NCBI RefSeq assembly: GCF_947496725.1 | Contig: NZ_CANMDS010000006.1 | Coordinates: 1-64,000 of the forward strand | From: an uncultured Dokdonia sp. | GTDB taxonomy: Bacteria > Bacteroidota > Bacteroidia > Flavobacteriales > Flavobacteriaceae | Direction: 5' to 3' | Length of the DNA stretch: 64,000 nucleotides | Part shown: in pieces, positions 44,402-52,331 of the stretch | How positions within the stretch are numbered: the first letter of the stretch is position 1 | Layout of the letters: every line of letters starts with the position of its first letter | Notes under the pieces: model-generated | Databases searched by the model: none | What the model was told of the DNA's origin: nothing | What the model saw: only the letters and a program-made list of their open reading frames with translations | Program-made: the position numbers and the translations under genes

Positions 44402-45214
44402 ATGGAAAAATACATCATAGAAACAGCAGATTACTTAAAAAGCAAAGGCTTTGAAAATCCTGAAGTAGGTATCATTTTAGGTACTGGTCTTGGGCAACTT
44501 ATTGATCGTGTTGAGATAGAACACACCGCAAGCTATAATCATATTCCTAATTTTCCAACGGCAACTGTAGAGTTCCATACAGGTAAATTAATTTACGGTA
44601 CGCTAGAAGGTAAAAAGGTTATTATTATGCAAGGTCGTTTTCACGTGTATGAAGGCTACTCACTTACAGATGTAACCTACCCAGTACGTGTGATGCACGC
44701 TTTAGGCATCAAGCACCTATTAGTATCTAATGCTTCTGGAGCTATTAACCTTGATTTCAAAAAAGGAGAATTAATGCTCATAGATGATCACATTAATCTA
44801 CAAGGAGGATCACCGCTAGCTTTTAAAGGAGTAGAAAAAATGGGAGAGCGCTTTGTAGATATGAGCGCACCTTATGATGCTGCTATGAACAATACGCTAC
44901 GCACTATTGCAAAAGACAATGGCATAAACTTACACGAAGGAATATATGCATCTGTAGTAGGTCCACAGCTGGAAACTCGCGCAGAGTATCGCTACTTAAG
45001 AATTATAGGAGCAGATGCCGTAGGGATGAGTACTGTACCAGAAATTATCGTAGCAAATCACTTAAAACTTCCAGTGGTGGCAGTATCTGTTCTTACAGAT
45101 GAGTGTGACCCAGACAACCTCAAGCCAGTAGATATTCCAGAAATAATTGCAATGGCTGGTAAGGCAGAGCCAGAGATGATCACGCTCTTTACAGGATTGA
45201 TTAAATCTTTATAA
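44402..45214 (+). CDS. Purine-nucleoside phosphorylase
   Basis: This 270-residue trimeric-type phosphorylase carries GTGLGQL (phosphate), QGRFHVYEGY, SNASGAINLD, and VGPQLETRAEYR. The position equivalent to asparagine 243 of human PNP reads aspartate (SVLTDECDP), which in related enzymes (MTA phosphorylase) favours 6-aminopurines. In this locus it could remove adenine from dimethylarsinoyl-adenosine. It could instead simply be the housekeeping enzyme. Confidence 0.9.
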   Translation: MEKYIIETADYLKSKGFENPEVGIILGTGLGQLIDRVEIEHTASYNHIPNFPTATVEFHTGKLIYGTLEGKKVIIMQGRFHVYEGYSLTDVTYPVRVMHALGIKHLLVSNASGAINLDFKKGELMLIDDHINLQGGSPLAFKGVEKMGERFVDMSAPYDAAMNNTLRTIAKDNGINLHEGIYASVVGPQLETRAEYRYLRIIGADAVGMSTVPEIIVANHLKLPVVAVSVLTDECDPDNLKPVDIPEIIAMAGKAEPEMITLFTGLIKSL

Positions 45215-45218
45215 AGTA

Positions 45219-45234
45219 CGCTTTCGCGAAAGCG
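45219..45234. repeat. 16-bp palindrome copy 15 (after the phosphorylase)
   Basis: Exact. It lies 5 bp after the stop codon in the gap to arsM. Confidence 0.95.
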
Positions 45235-45295
45235 AAATCTAAACCAAAAGATATCATCATTACATACAAACTACTATCTATTTAAACAACGAGTT

Positions 45296-46264
45296 ATGAG
45301 TTACCTTAATGCTACAAATGATCTTTATAAAGAAGCAGCACTTACACCAGATGTAGGACTGTGCTGTACTACAAATCCTATATGGGAATTACCTGGATTA
45401 AAGATCCCAAAGATAATGCAAGAGATGAATTACGGTTGCGGAAGCACTGTAAATGCTCGTGATCTTACTAATGAGCCCAAGATGCTATATGTAGGTGTAG
45501 GTGGTGGTATGGAGCTATTACAGTTTGCATACTTTAATCGTAATAAAGGTGGCGTAGTAGGTGTAGATGTGGTAGATGAAATGCTAGAAGCGTCTCGCAA
45601 AAACTTTATAGAAGCAGAGAAGTTGAACCCTTGGTTTAAGAGCGAATTTGTAGATCTTCAAAAAGGAGATGCCCTTAACCTCAATGTGGCAGATAACTCA
45701 ATAGACGTAGCAGCACAAAACTGCCTCTTCAACATCTTTAAAGCCGAAGATTTAAAACGCGCCATTGCAGAGATGTATCGCGTGCTTAAACCTCACGGCA
45801 AGCTTGTAATGAGCGACCCTACTTGTGAGCAGGAAATGAATGAGGAATTACGTAATGATGATCGTTTACGTGCGCTTTGTCTTTCTGGGAGTTTACCCAT
45901 AGCCGAGTATGTAAAAGCACTTACAGATGCTGGTTTTGGAACTATTGAGATAAGAGCTCGTAAGCCATATAGAATACTTAATCCTGGAGCATATCCTACA
46001 GATGAGCTCATTTACATTGAGTCTATTGAAGTAGCAGCAATCAAAGATCCTATGCCAGCAGACGGACCTTGTATTTTTACAGGTAAAGCCGCGATTTATT
46101 ATGGAGAAGAAGATTTTTTTGATGATAAGCTAGGACACATCCTTCTTAAAAATCAGCCGCTGGCTATTTGTGATAAAACAGCAGGAGCACTTGCCGCTTT
46201 AGGTCGTGATGACATCTTTATAAGCGAGTCTACGTATCACTATGATGGTGGTGGATGTTGCTAG
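45296..46264 (+). CDS. arsM: Arsenite S-adenosylmethionine methyltransferase ArsM (arsenosugar type)
   Basis: This 322-residue class I methyltransferase has the SAM loop LYVGVGGGMELLQF and three cysteines placed as the As(III) ligands of ArsM: cysteine 48 in YGCGS, 177 in DPTCEQ and 195 in LCLSGS. An extra CC pair is at 23-24, and the C-terminus ends GGGCC. It would convert As(III) to mono- and dimethylated forms, the substrate for ArsS. The tail after residue 260 is a feature of this subgroup. Confidence 0.93.
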   Translation: MSYLNATNDLYKEAALTPDVGLCCTTNPIWELPGLKIPKIMQEMNYGCGSTVNARDLTNEPKMLYVGVGGGMELLQFAYFNRNKGGVVGVDVVDEMLEASRKNFIEAEKLNPWFKSEFVDLQKGDALNLNVADNSIDVAAQNCLFNIFKAEDLKRAIAEMYRVLKPHGKLVMSDPTCEQEMNEELRNDDRLRALCLSGSLPIAEYVKALTDAGFGTIEIRARKPYRILNPGAYPTDELIYIESIEVAAIKDPMPADGPCIFTGKAAIYYGEEDFFDDKLGHILLKNQPLAICDKTAGALAALGRDDIFISESTYHYDGGGCC

Positions 46265-46315
46265 GCTACTGTTAGTTTTTTATAATACATACGACTCTAT
46301 ACGTATGAGTCACAC

Positions 46316-46346
46316 AAAAAGCGTTTCTTTATAAGAGGCGCTTTTT
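46316..46346 (+). terminator. Probable terminator after arsM
   Basis: AAAAAGCG pairs with CGCTTTTT around an imperfect inner stem, followed by a T-run, between arsM and the first DUF547 gene. Confidence 0.55.
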
Positions 46347-46362
46347 TATGAAACCAACATCT

Positions 46363-47262
46363 ATGAAAACCTTTCTTTACATTTCTTTACTCTGTCTTGC
46401 TTGTGCTTGTAGCACAACTAAGACTATAACTGCACCACCTGAAGTCACTACTGCAGAAACACCTGCTGTCATAAAGAAAGATAGTGTCCCTATAGAAACA
46501 GCTCCCATCATAACTGTTACAGAAGATACAACCACAGTAAGTGCTCTAGCAGAAGAGATGATTACTGAATCGGAAGAAATTGAAGTTGAAGTTGAAGTTT
46601 TTAATACTGCAATTACAGAAACTGTTAATCACGATAGTTTTAATGACTTACTTAAGGCATATGTATCACCAGCTGGAAATGTAGATTATAATAGTTTTAA
46701 ATCAAACTGGGGAAAACTACGCAACTACATTAAACTACTAGGAGAACAAACACCTACAGATGCGTGGTCTCAAGAAGAAAAGCTCGCCTACTGGATGAAC
46801 GCATATAATGCAATGACTATAGATCTCATCTTACGTCACTATCCGCTAGAAAGCATAAAGGATATTAAAAACCCGTGGGATCAACGATTCTGGAAACTTG
46901 AAGATAGCTGGTATAACCTCAACCAGATAGAACACGATATTTTAAGAAAAATGGGCGATGCAAGAATTCACTTTGGGATAAACTGCGCTTCATTTTCTTG
47001 CCCGCCATTGCTTAATGAGGCTTTTACAGCGGCAAGTGTAGATGACCAGCTTGATAAGCTAGCTCGTGAATTTATAAATGACACCTCTCGTAACACGATT
47101 ACAACGGAAAGAGTTGAGGTGTCTAAAATTTTCAGCTGGTTTGCAAAAGATTTCAAAACAGATGGTAGCCTGATAGATTATCTAAATACGTACGCTTCAA
47201 CTCCTATTTTACCTTCGGCGAAGGTGAGATATAAAGCATATGACTGGACGCTCAATAAGTAG
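46363..47262 (+). CDS. DUF547 lipoprotein (first copy)
   Basis: This protein has 299 residues from the internal ATG, which gives a clean lipoprotein signal (ISLLCLACAC); another ATG five codons upstream at 46348 is possible. A Thr/Glu-rich linker is followed by the DUF547 domain with YWMNAYNAMTIDLIL and INCASFSCPPLLNEAF. DUF547 has no established reaction; a Cys-Cys pair within CASFSCPP is strictly kept. Its place right after arsM suggests a role in the arsenosugar pathway. Confidence 0.85.
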   Translation: MKTFLYISLLCLACACSTTKTITAPPEVTTAETPAVIKKDSVPIETAPIITVTEDTTTVSALAEEMITESEEIEVEVEVFNTAITETVNHDSFNDLLKAYVSPAGNVDYNSFKSNWGKLRNYIKLLGEQTPTDAWSQEEKLAYWMNAYNAMTIDLILRHYPLESIKDIKNPWDQRFWKLEDSWYNLNQIEHDILRKMGDARIHFGINCASFSCPPLLNEAFTAASVDDQLDKLAREFINDTSRNTITTERVEVSKIFSWFAKDFKTDGSLIDYLNTYASTPILPSAKVRYKAYDWTLNK

Positions 47263-47310
47263 TAAAGTTTTCTTAATTACTCGCTTATCTATTTTGAAAA
47301 AGCGATATTA

Positions 47311-47326
47311 AGTTTTCACGAAAGTG
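47311..47326. repeat. Decayed palindrome copy
   Basis: AGTTTTCACGAAAGTG differs at four positions from the consensus; it lies between the two DUF547 genes, in the usual post-gene location. Confidence 0.5.
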
Positions 47327-47347
47327 TAAACCAATAAAATAATAGTT

Positions 47348-48148
47348 ATGAAAATATACACACGCATTTTATCACTAATAGCCATAGCCATCTCTTTACA
47401 AAGCTGTGCGTTGCTCTCTGCTGGAGGGATTACAAGTCAAGGGCAACCTACTAAGGAAGTAACACAACCACTTACATCTACTACGGCAAACTCTGCTGTA
47501 AATGTAGATCACTCGCAATGGGATTCATTGCTCAAAAAGTATGTAAATGAAGAGGGACTTGTAGACTATGATGGATTCCAAAAAGATAGACCGCTACTTA
47601 ACGGCTACTTAAATCAACTCGCAAATCTTGACCCATCAAACAAGTGGAGTGAACAAGAGTTACTTGCTTATTATATTAATCTTTATAACGCAGTCACTGT
47701 AGAGCTCATACTTGATAACCCAGAGGTAAGCAGTATAAAAGATGTAGACGCCCCGTGGACTAAAGGGCGTGCAAGAGTAGATGGACGCTTGCTCTCTCTA
47801 GGAGGCATTGAAAATGGCGTGCTACGCAAGATGAATGAGCCTAGAATACATTTTGCTATAAACTGTGCATCTATCTCTTGCCCACCACTACTGCGTGAGG
47901 CGTACACTGCTGCTAAAATCAATGAGCAACTTGACAAAGCAACTAAGCAGTTTATTAATAGTTCAAAAAATGATATTAGCGCAAATACGGCAGCGCTTTC
48001 TTCTATTTTTAAATTTTACACAGAAGACTTTTATAGAGGATCAAATAAAAGCTTACTACCTTATATAAATAAATATGCAAATACTCCGGTTGCGCCTGGT
48101 ACTCCTGTCACGTTTAAGGAATATGATTGGGGCTTAAATAAGCAATAA
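47348..48148 (+). CDS. DUF547 lipoprotein (second copy)
   Basis: This 266-residue paralogue of the preceding gene has a lipoprotein signal (IAIAISLQSCALL), and DUF547 with YYINLYNAVTVELIL and INCASISCPPLLREAY. The two are tandem duplicates that have diverged considerably. It ends near KEYDWGLNK, matching YDWTLNK in the other copies. Confidence 0.88.
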   Translation: MKIYTRILSLIAIAISLQSCALLSAGGITSQGQPTKEVTQPLTSTTANSAVNVDHSQWDSLLKKYVNEEGLVDYDGFQKDRPLLNGYLNQLANLDPSNKWSEQELLAYYINLYNAVTVELILDNPEVSSIKDVDAPWTKGRARVDGRLLSLGGIENGVLRKMNEPRIHFAINCASISCPPLLREAYTAAKINEQLDKATKQFINSSKNDISANTAALSSIFKFYTEDFYRGSNKSLLPYINKYANTPVAPGTPVTFKEYDWGLNKQ

Positions 48149-48201
48149 AGTAAAACTGATTGAGGTGTTTTTGCGTACATTTAGAATAAGATACATCTTT
48201 A

Positions 48202-48909
48202 ATGAATTCTATATCTGTAGTTATCCCTGTTCTTAATGAGTCTGAGACCATATGTGCATTGCTCACTCACCTAGAAAACAAGGCGTCTTCTCAAAATTAT
48301 ATACACGAAATCATCGTTGTAGATGGTGGCAGTAGTGATGACACTGTTACTCAAGTCACTCAATATGCAGCGCTTAGTAAAACGGTATCTATTATCACGT
48401 CTCAAAAAGGTAGAGCACGACAGATGAATACGGGAGCCATACAAGCTACAGGTAACATACTTTACTTTTTACACGCAGACTCTTACCCACCTCAAAACTA
48501 TGATGCACTCATTTTAAAAGAGGTCACTCAGGGTAATCCTGCAGGGTGCTTTAAAATGAAGTTTGATTCTAATCACTGGTGGCTACAGCTAGCTGGCTGG
48601 CTTACAAAGTTTAAGTGGCGAGCGTGCCGTGGTGGTGACCAGAGCCAGTTTATTACCAAAGCTCTTTTTGAAGAACTGGGCCGCTTTGATGAGCGATATA
48701 TTATTTATGAGGATAATGACCTTATAAATAAGTTATATGCGCGACGTAAATTTGTCGTTATTCAAGAATGGCTCACAACCTCTGCACGTCGTTATGAGGA
48801 AAATGGTATCTGGAAATTACAGTTTCACTTCTGGAGTATTTATGTGCGCAAATGGCTAGGCGCTAGTGCAGAAGATTTGCACAAATATTATCTCAACAAG
48901 ATCTCATAA
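48202..48909 (+). CDS. TIGR04283-type arsenosugar biosynthesis glycosyltransferase
   Basis: This 235-residue GT2 enzyme has VVIPVLNESETICALL at the N-terminus, IIVVDGGSSDDT, the family-specific KGRARQMNTGA, FLHADS as the DxD-like metal site, and RGGDQSQFITKALFEELG. By location it is a candidate for adding the aglycone or another sugar-derived group in arsenosugar assembly. It is the last intact plus-strand gene of the locus. Confidence 0.92.
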   Translation: MNSISVVIPVLNESETICALLTHLENKASSQNYIHEIIVVDGGSSDDTVTQVTQYAALSKTVSIITSQKGRARQMNTGAIQATGNILYFLHADSYPPQNYDALILKEVTQGNPAGCFKMKFDSNHWWLQLAGWLTKFKWRACRGGDQSQFITKALFEELGRFDERYIIYEDNDLINKLYARRKFVVIQEWLTTSARRYEENGIWKLQFHFWSIYVRKWLGASAEDLHKYYLNKIS

Positions 48910-48914
48910 CAGGT

Positions 48915-49226
48915 TTATACCTCATCTGCTTTGCGACCCCAGTCTGCAATTGCGTTTATAAGTGGTATAAGTGACTTACCTATGTCTGTAAGCATATACG
49001 CTACTTTAAGTGGTGGTTTTGTAGTATAAACCTTTCTATCTATTATACCATCACTCTCTAGTGTTTTGAGCTGTAGGCTAAGTGTGCGCTATGTCACAGA
49101 AGGCATTTGCTTGCGTAGTTCACTATATTGTAATGGACCTTCTATAAGATGGTAAATGATTACCATTTACCACTTACCACCTATCACTCCCATCGTAAGA
49201 CTTGTACAGCAAGAGCCTTTTCTCAT
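48915..49226 (-). pseudogene. HxlR-family transcriptional regulator with two nonsense codons
   Basis: The frame reads MRKGSCCTSLTMGVIGGKW-stop-MVIIYHLIEGPLQYSEL, then RKQMPSVT-stop-RTLSLQLKTLESDGI, then RKVYTTKPPLKVAYML and LINAIADWGRKADEV. This is a complete winged-helix HxlR protein except for TAA at 49167-49169 (where a lysine is expected) and TAG at 49089-49091 (where a glutamine is usual). The conserved N-terminal cysteine is present. It lies divergent from a nitroreductase, the common target of HxlR regulators. Confidence 0.85.
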
Positions 49227-49345
49227 TTAATGGCATATATCTCGATGTGTTAAATTAAACCTATACTTTTTGGCTGTTCTTGCAAAGCTTTATAACTGTA
49301 TATACTTTTACTAAAATAGTTAATACAGCAAAAAAAATAAACGTT

Positions 49346-49945
49346 ATGAGTTTTATAAATGCAATGCAAGAGCGCTACACCACAAAGGTGTATGACGAGA
49401 CAAAAAAGATAGATCCTAAGCACATAGAAGAGCTTAAAGAAAGTTTACGACTAAGTCCTTCTTCTATAAACAGCCAGCCTTGGAAATTTACTTTTGTTTC
49501 TGATCAAGACACAAAAGAGAAGCTCTCTAAAGTATCTTGGATAAACACTGAGAAAGTAACAAAGAGTGATACTGTAGTTGTTTTTAGTAGAGTAGATGAT
49601 TTATCACTTTTTGAAGAGCAAATAAAGAGAGAATTACCACAAGGAATGGTAGATTATTATAATGAGAATCTAAAACCGCTGCCTAAAGAACAGGTTACTG
49701 CTTGGTTTGATAAGCAAGTATATCTCTCTGTAGGTGTATTGCTAAGTGCTTGTGCGGTTATGGGCATAGATGCTACCCCTATGGAAGGAATAGAGCCTGT
49801 AAACTATGACAAGATTATAGGAAACGATGGCTATGCAACCCTAGTTGCCGTAGCTATAGGATATAGAGATGAAGAGGATTTTAACCAACCTAGTAAAAAT
49901 CCAAAATCAAGAATCGCATTAGATAAAGTGGTAGAAACTATATAG
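49346..49945 (+). CDS. Nitroreductase-family NAD(P)H-dependent oxidoreductase
   Basis: This FMN-dependent protein has 199 residues from the ATG (the frame is open to 49280, but homology starts at MSFINAMQERYTTK). SPSSINSQPWKFTFV binds FMN; LSACAVMGIDATPMEG and AIGYRDEEDFNQP are typical. Family members reduce quinones or nitroaromatics. The upstream HxlR regulator is broken, so expression is probably no longer controlled by it. Confidence 0.92.
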   Translation: MSFINAMQERYTTKVYDETKKIDPKHIEELKESLRLSPSSINSQPWKFTFVSDQDTKEKLSKVSWINTEKVTKSDTVVVFSRVDDLSLFEEQIKRELPQGMVDYYNENLKPLPKEQVTAWFDKQVYLSVGVLLSACAVMGIDATPMEGIEPVNYDKIIGNDGYATLVAVAIGYRDEEDFNQPSKNPKSRIALDKVVETI

Positions 49946-49971
49946 TCTAAACTACTTCGATTTTATTATAC

Positions 49972-50000
49972 AAAGCGCTCCATACTGGGGCGCTTTTTTT
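49972..50000 (+). terminator. Rho-independent terminator after the nitroreductase
   Basis: Ten-base-pair stem AAAGCGCTCC/GGGGCGCTTT with a 5-nt loop and a T-run. Confidence 0.88.
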
Positions 50001-50014
50001 CGCTTAAAGCGAAA
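49998..50014. repeat. Second-type palindrome TTTCGCTT-A-AAGCGAAA
   Basis: A perfect 8-bp inverted repeat around one A, with the same core as 17541-17557 in comEC. It sits between the terminator and the convergent head-GIN gene. Confidence 0.65.
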
Positions 50015-50020
50015 GAATAA

Positions 50021-50782
50021 TTAATCAATAATAACCTCACCCGTAAAGAAGCTTTCTACCTCAACAACTGGTGGTGTATTTTTTAAAATCAAATTACCCG
50101 TACTACGTAATTCTCCCACGATAGATGATTGTGGTGCTAGTATTACATCATTAGTCCCCCTGTGGAAGATAGAGACATTTTGAACATCAAGATCTTCTAA
50201 GGGTAATCTACTATCACCATCTAGTAAATTTATGGTAAGATTTGTCACACTTCCGTTTATGAAGAAATTAGACAATCCGTTGCATTGTAATAGCACATTT
50301 TCTGCATCTAGTGTAAGATTAAAGTCACCATCTTTATGATAAAAGTCTTCTTCTATAAGGTCATCACTTATTAACCTGAGTGAGTTCCAGGTCAAGACAC
50401 CCTCTGCCTCTACCGTTTGCCCGCCGCTATTGCGTATTTGTTTTAAATCGGGATGACTCACATACACCTTTGATGTATCATAATCACGTATAACATTACA
50501 AGAAGCTGTGTTTTTAATTTTGAGTGTATTGTCCTCTATGAGAATTTCAAAATCTTCAAGTAAATTTTCTCCAGTTTCTAGTCTTACCGAGATATCTGGA
50601 GCGTCTGTCACTATGAGTTGAGCACGTTCAAAGATGGTAATACTATCAAAATCTGTTAGGTCATACTCTTGTGTAATGATATCGCCTGTGGCTTTTAGAC
50701 ACGTAAGTGTGTCTTCTGTATCACAAGAAATGATGCTTACAATGATTACTATTATACTAGCTATATAAATGGAGTGTCTCAT
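50021..50782 (-). CDS. Head-GIN domain (DUF2807) lipoprotein
   Basis: This 253-residue lipoprotein (lipobox SIISC) has an N-terminal head-GIN region (YDLTDFDSITIFERAQLIVTD) and repeated right-handed beta-helix-like units (DAENVLLQCNGLSNFFINGSVTN). Such proteins are thought to be surface or periplasmic adhesins or putative auto-transporter-like; function is unproven. It is 4 bp downstream of the PagL-like gene. Confidence 0.88.
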   Translation of the reverse strand: MRHSIYIASIIVIIVSIISCDTEDTLTCLKATGDIITQEYDLTDFDSITIFERAQLIVTDAPDISVRLETGENLLEDFEILIEDNTLKIKNTASCNVIRDYDTSKVYVSHPDLKQIRNSGGQTVEAEGVLTWNSLRLISDDLIEEDFYHKDGDFNLTLDAENVLLQCNGLSNFFINGSVTNLTINLLDGDSRLPLEDLDVQNVSIFHRGTNDVILAPQSSIVGELRSTGNLILKNTPPVVEVESFFTGEVIID

Positions 50783-50786
50783 CTTA

Positions 50787-51884
50787 TTAAAATCTATATC
50801 CTATACCAAACTCTACTGCCTCTGCTTTTGCACCGTGTGCCTTTACGACCATACTCCCTGCAAGGTGTTTTCCGAAGGTTCTTTTTAAACCTAACCTATT
50901 GTAAAATCTCCCTTCAAAATCATACGGGTAGTACACATAGTATCCTAATTGGGATACAAAAGAAAGCTCATTAAAGTGCAGCTCGTGTCCTACAAAAATC
51001 CCAAAACGCTTCCAGTCTTCCTCACCCGTGACATCACCATCTGGATATGCAATAGACTCATAACGTATGAGCTCTTTTAAAAAATTTGCAAAAAATGCGT
51101 CAACTCCTGCCGTAAAGCTAGATTTGTGATTAATACGCTTATCTACAAAGGCAGTAATGGTAACAAAACCATAGCGTGGTGAGTTGTTTATATCGCTTTG
51201 GTTTGCTCCACCGCGCACTGTTAAGTTAAAATGTATAGGTTCTTTATAAGGAGTTTTTTCTCCCATAGGTATATACTCGGGAAACTCGGCCGCTTTTGGG
51301 AAGTAATTTAACCCTGCAGTAAACGCCCACGTATTTGTAGAATTATTTGGTGCCTTAAGATTTGCATTACTATAGTGTATAATAGTCACCCCTGCTTGAA
51401 AGCCTATATTTTTAAAAATATTATTTTTCTTATAGCTTAACTTAAGCATCGTGCTACTCAAGACTGTAGTGCCATATGCATTATTTATAAAATTATTCTC
51501 CCTGTCATAGGGTTTTGTAGCAATCGCGAGACCCTGCCCTATTCTAAACTGTAAGCGCCTCTTCCAGTAATAGAAGTTATAATGCGCATACACACTATAT
51601 AGTTCTCCCAGATACTCATTTTTCATATCTTGGTACACAAAGGTGTACCCCACATCTGGAAAGTTGTAACGACGCTCCCAGGGTTCAAAACCATAGGTCT
51701 TTCGGTTATATGCCAGCATCACTCCCGTAGGATGTTCTGTAATAAGGTGAGAGATATCTGGATTATGTTCTAAAATCGTTCCGCCAAAAAGGTCTGCCTC
51801 TACATCAAAAGGTCTTACTTTATCTTCTTGTGCAGTAGTGCAAATGCCGTAAAGAAGTACAAATACAGTAGTAATGATGCGCAT
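50787..51884 (-). CDS. PagL-like acyloxyacyl hydrolase (lipid A deacylase)
   Basis: This 365-residue outer-membrane enzyme has a signal peptide (ITTVFVLLYGICTTAQ) and a beta-barrel C-terminal half. The PagL catalytic H-x-S pair is present in IIHYSNANLKAPN, and the final GYRF has terminal phenylalanine. PagL-type enzymes remove the 3-position acyl chain of lipid A. It pairs with the head-GIN gene in one operon. Confidence 0.85.
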   Translation of the reverse strand: MRIITTVFVLLYGICTTAQEDKVRPFDVEADLFGGTILEHNPDISHLITEHPTGVMLAYNRKTYGFEPWERRYNFPDVGYTFVYQDMKNEYLGELYSVYAHYNFYYWKRRLQFRIGQGLAIATKPYDRENNFINNAYGTTVLSSTMLKLSYKKNNIFKNIGFQAGVTIIHYSNANLKAPNNSTNTWAFTAGLNYFPKAAEFPEYIPMGEKTPYKEPIHFNLTVRGGANQSDINNSPRYGFVTITAFVDKRINHKSSFTAGVDAFFANFLKELIRYESIAYPDGDVTGEEDWKRFGIFVGHELHFNELSFVSQLGYYVYYPYDFEGRFYNRLGLKRTFGKHLAGSMVVKAHGAKAEAVEFGIGYRF

Positions 51885-51972
51885 AGATGTAGGTTGTAAT
51901 GGTTTTTTAAACCTACGAAAAAATGTCTGCTATAGTTTGTCTAAAACCTACTATTTTTAAAAGGTTTTTTTA

Positions 51973-51988
51973 CGCTTTCGCGAAAGCG
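51973..51988. repeat. 16-bp palindrome copy 16 (intergenic)
   Basis: Exact, ACGC...GCGT, between the PagL-like gene and the YqaE-like gene. It is upstream of the former, so it is not a post-stop copy for that gene. Confidence 0.95.
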
Positions 51989-52027
51989 TACCTATATCTA
52001 TTAAACTCCTACAAGTCTTTATAACAT

Positions 52028-52056
52028 AAAAAAGCCCGCTACTTATGTAGCGGGCG
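52028..52056 (-). terminator. Terminator after the YqaE-like gene
   Basis: Stem GCCCGCTAC/GTAGCGGGC with a 4-nt loop and an A-run on the left that is a T-run on the minus strand. Confidence 0.85.
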
Positions 52057-52077
52057 CTTGTAATATATGTGTTGCTC

Positions 52078-52233
52078 TTATTTACTGTTTACGTAAAAGG
52101 CGTGAATCACTCCGGGAAGCCAGCCTAATAGGGTAAGTAAGATATTTATGAGTAAATCTTTTCCTGCTCCTTTTTCTAGTGCAACTGCTAGTGGCGGAAA
52201 AAGAATACTTAGAATAATGGTTATTAGTGACAT
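52078..52233 (-). CDS. YqaE/Pmp3-family small membrane protein
   Basis: This 51-codon gene begins MSLITIILSILFPPLAVALE and ends WLPGVIHAFYVNSK. The two-helix hairpin, the FPP-LAV turn and the LLGWLPGVIHAFY signature place it in the YqaE/Pmp3 (UPF0057) family, linked to membrane potential and salt stress. It has its own terminator. It is easily missed because of its length. Confidence 0.92.
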   Translation of the reverse strand: MSLITIILSILFPPLAVALEKGAGKDLLINILLTLLGWLPGVIHAFYVNSK

Positions 52234-52331
52234 TGGTTTTTGGTTTGTTGTTAATACTGATATAAATCTACAATACTACTTATGAGATCTTATTAATATT
52301 ATCTCAATTGTTTTGAGTTTAACAAACGTAA

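Noticed and set aside
33711-46264. Selenocysteine in ArsS, ArsM or the CXXC protein
   Set aside because: Some relatives of these families are selenoproteins, but here every relevant position is a cysteine codon and no in-frame TGA interrupts the frames.
46293-46311. Short inverted repeat GACTC/GAGTC after arsM
   Set aside because: A five-base stem is expected by chance at this length; the terminator just downstream is better supported.
48915-49226. Recoding of TAA and TAG in the HxlR gene
   Set aside because: Two different stop codons would need suppression, and other genes in the window use them as normal stops. Independent point mutations or sequence errors are simpler.
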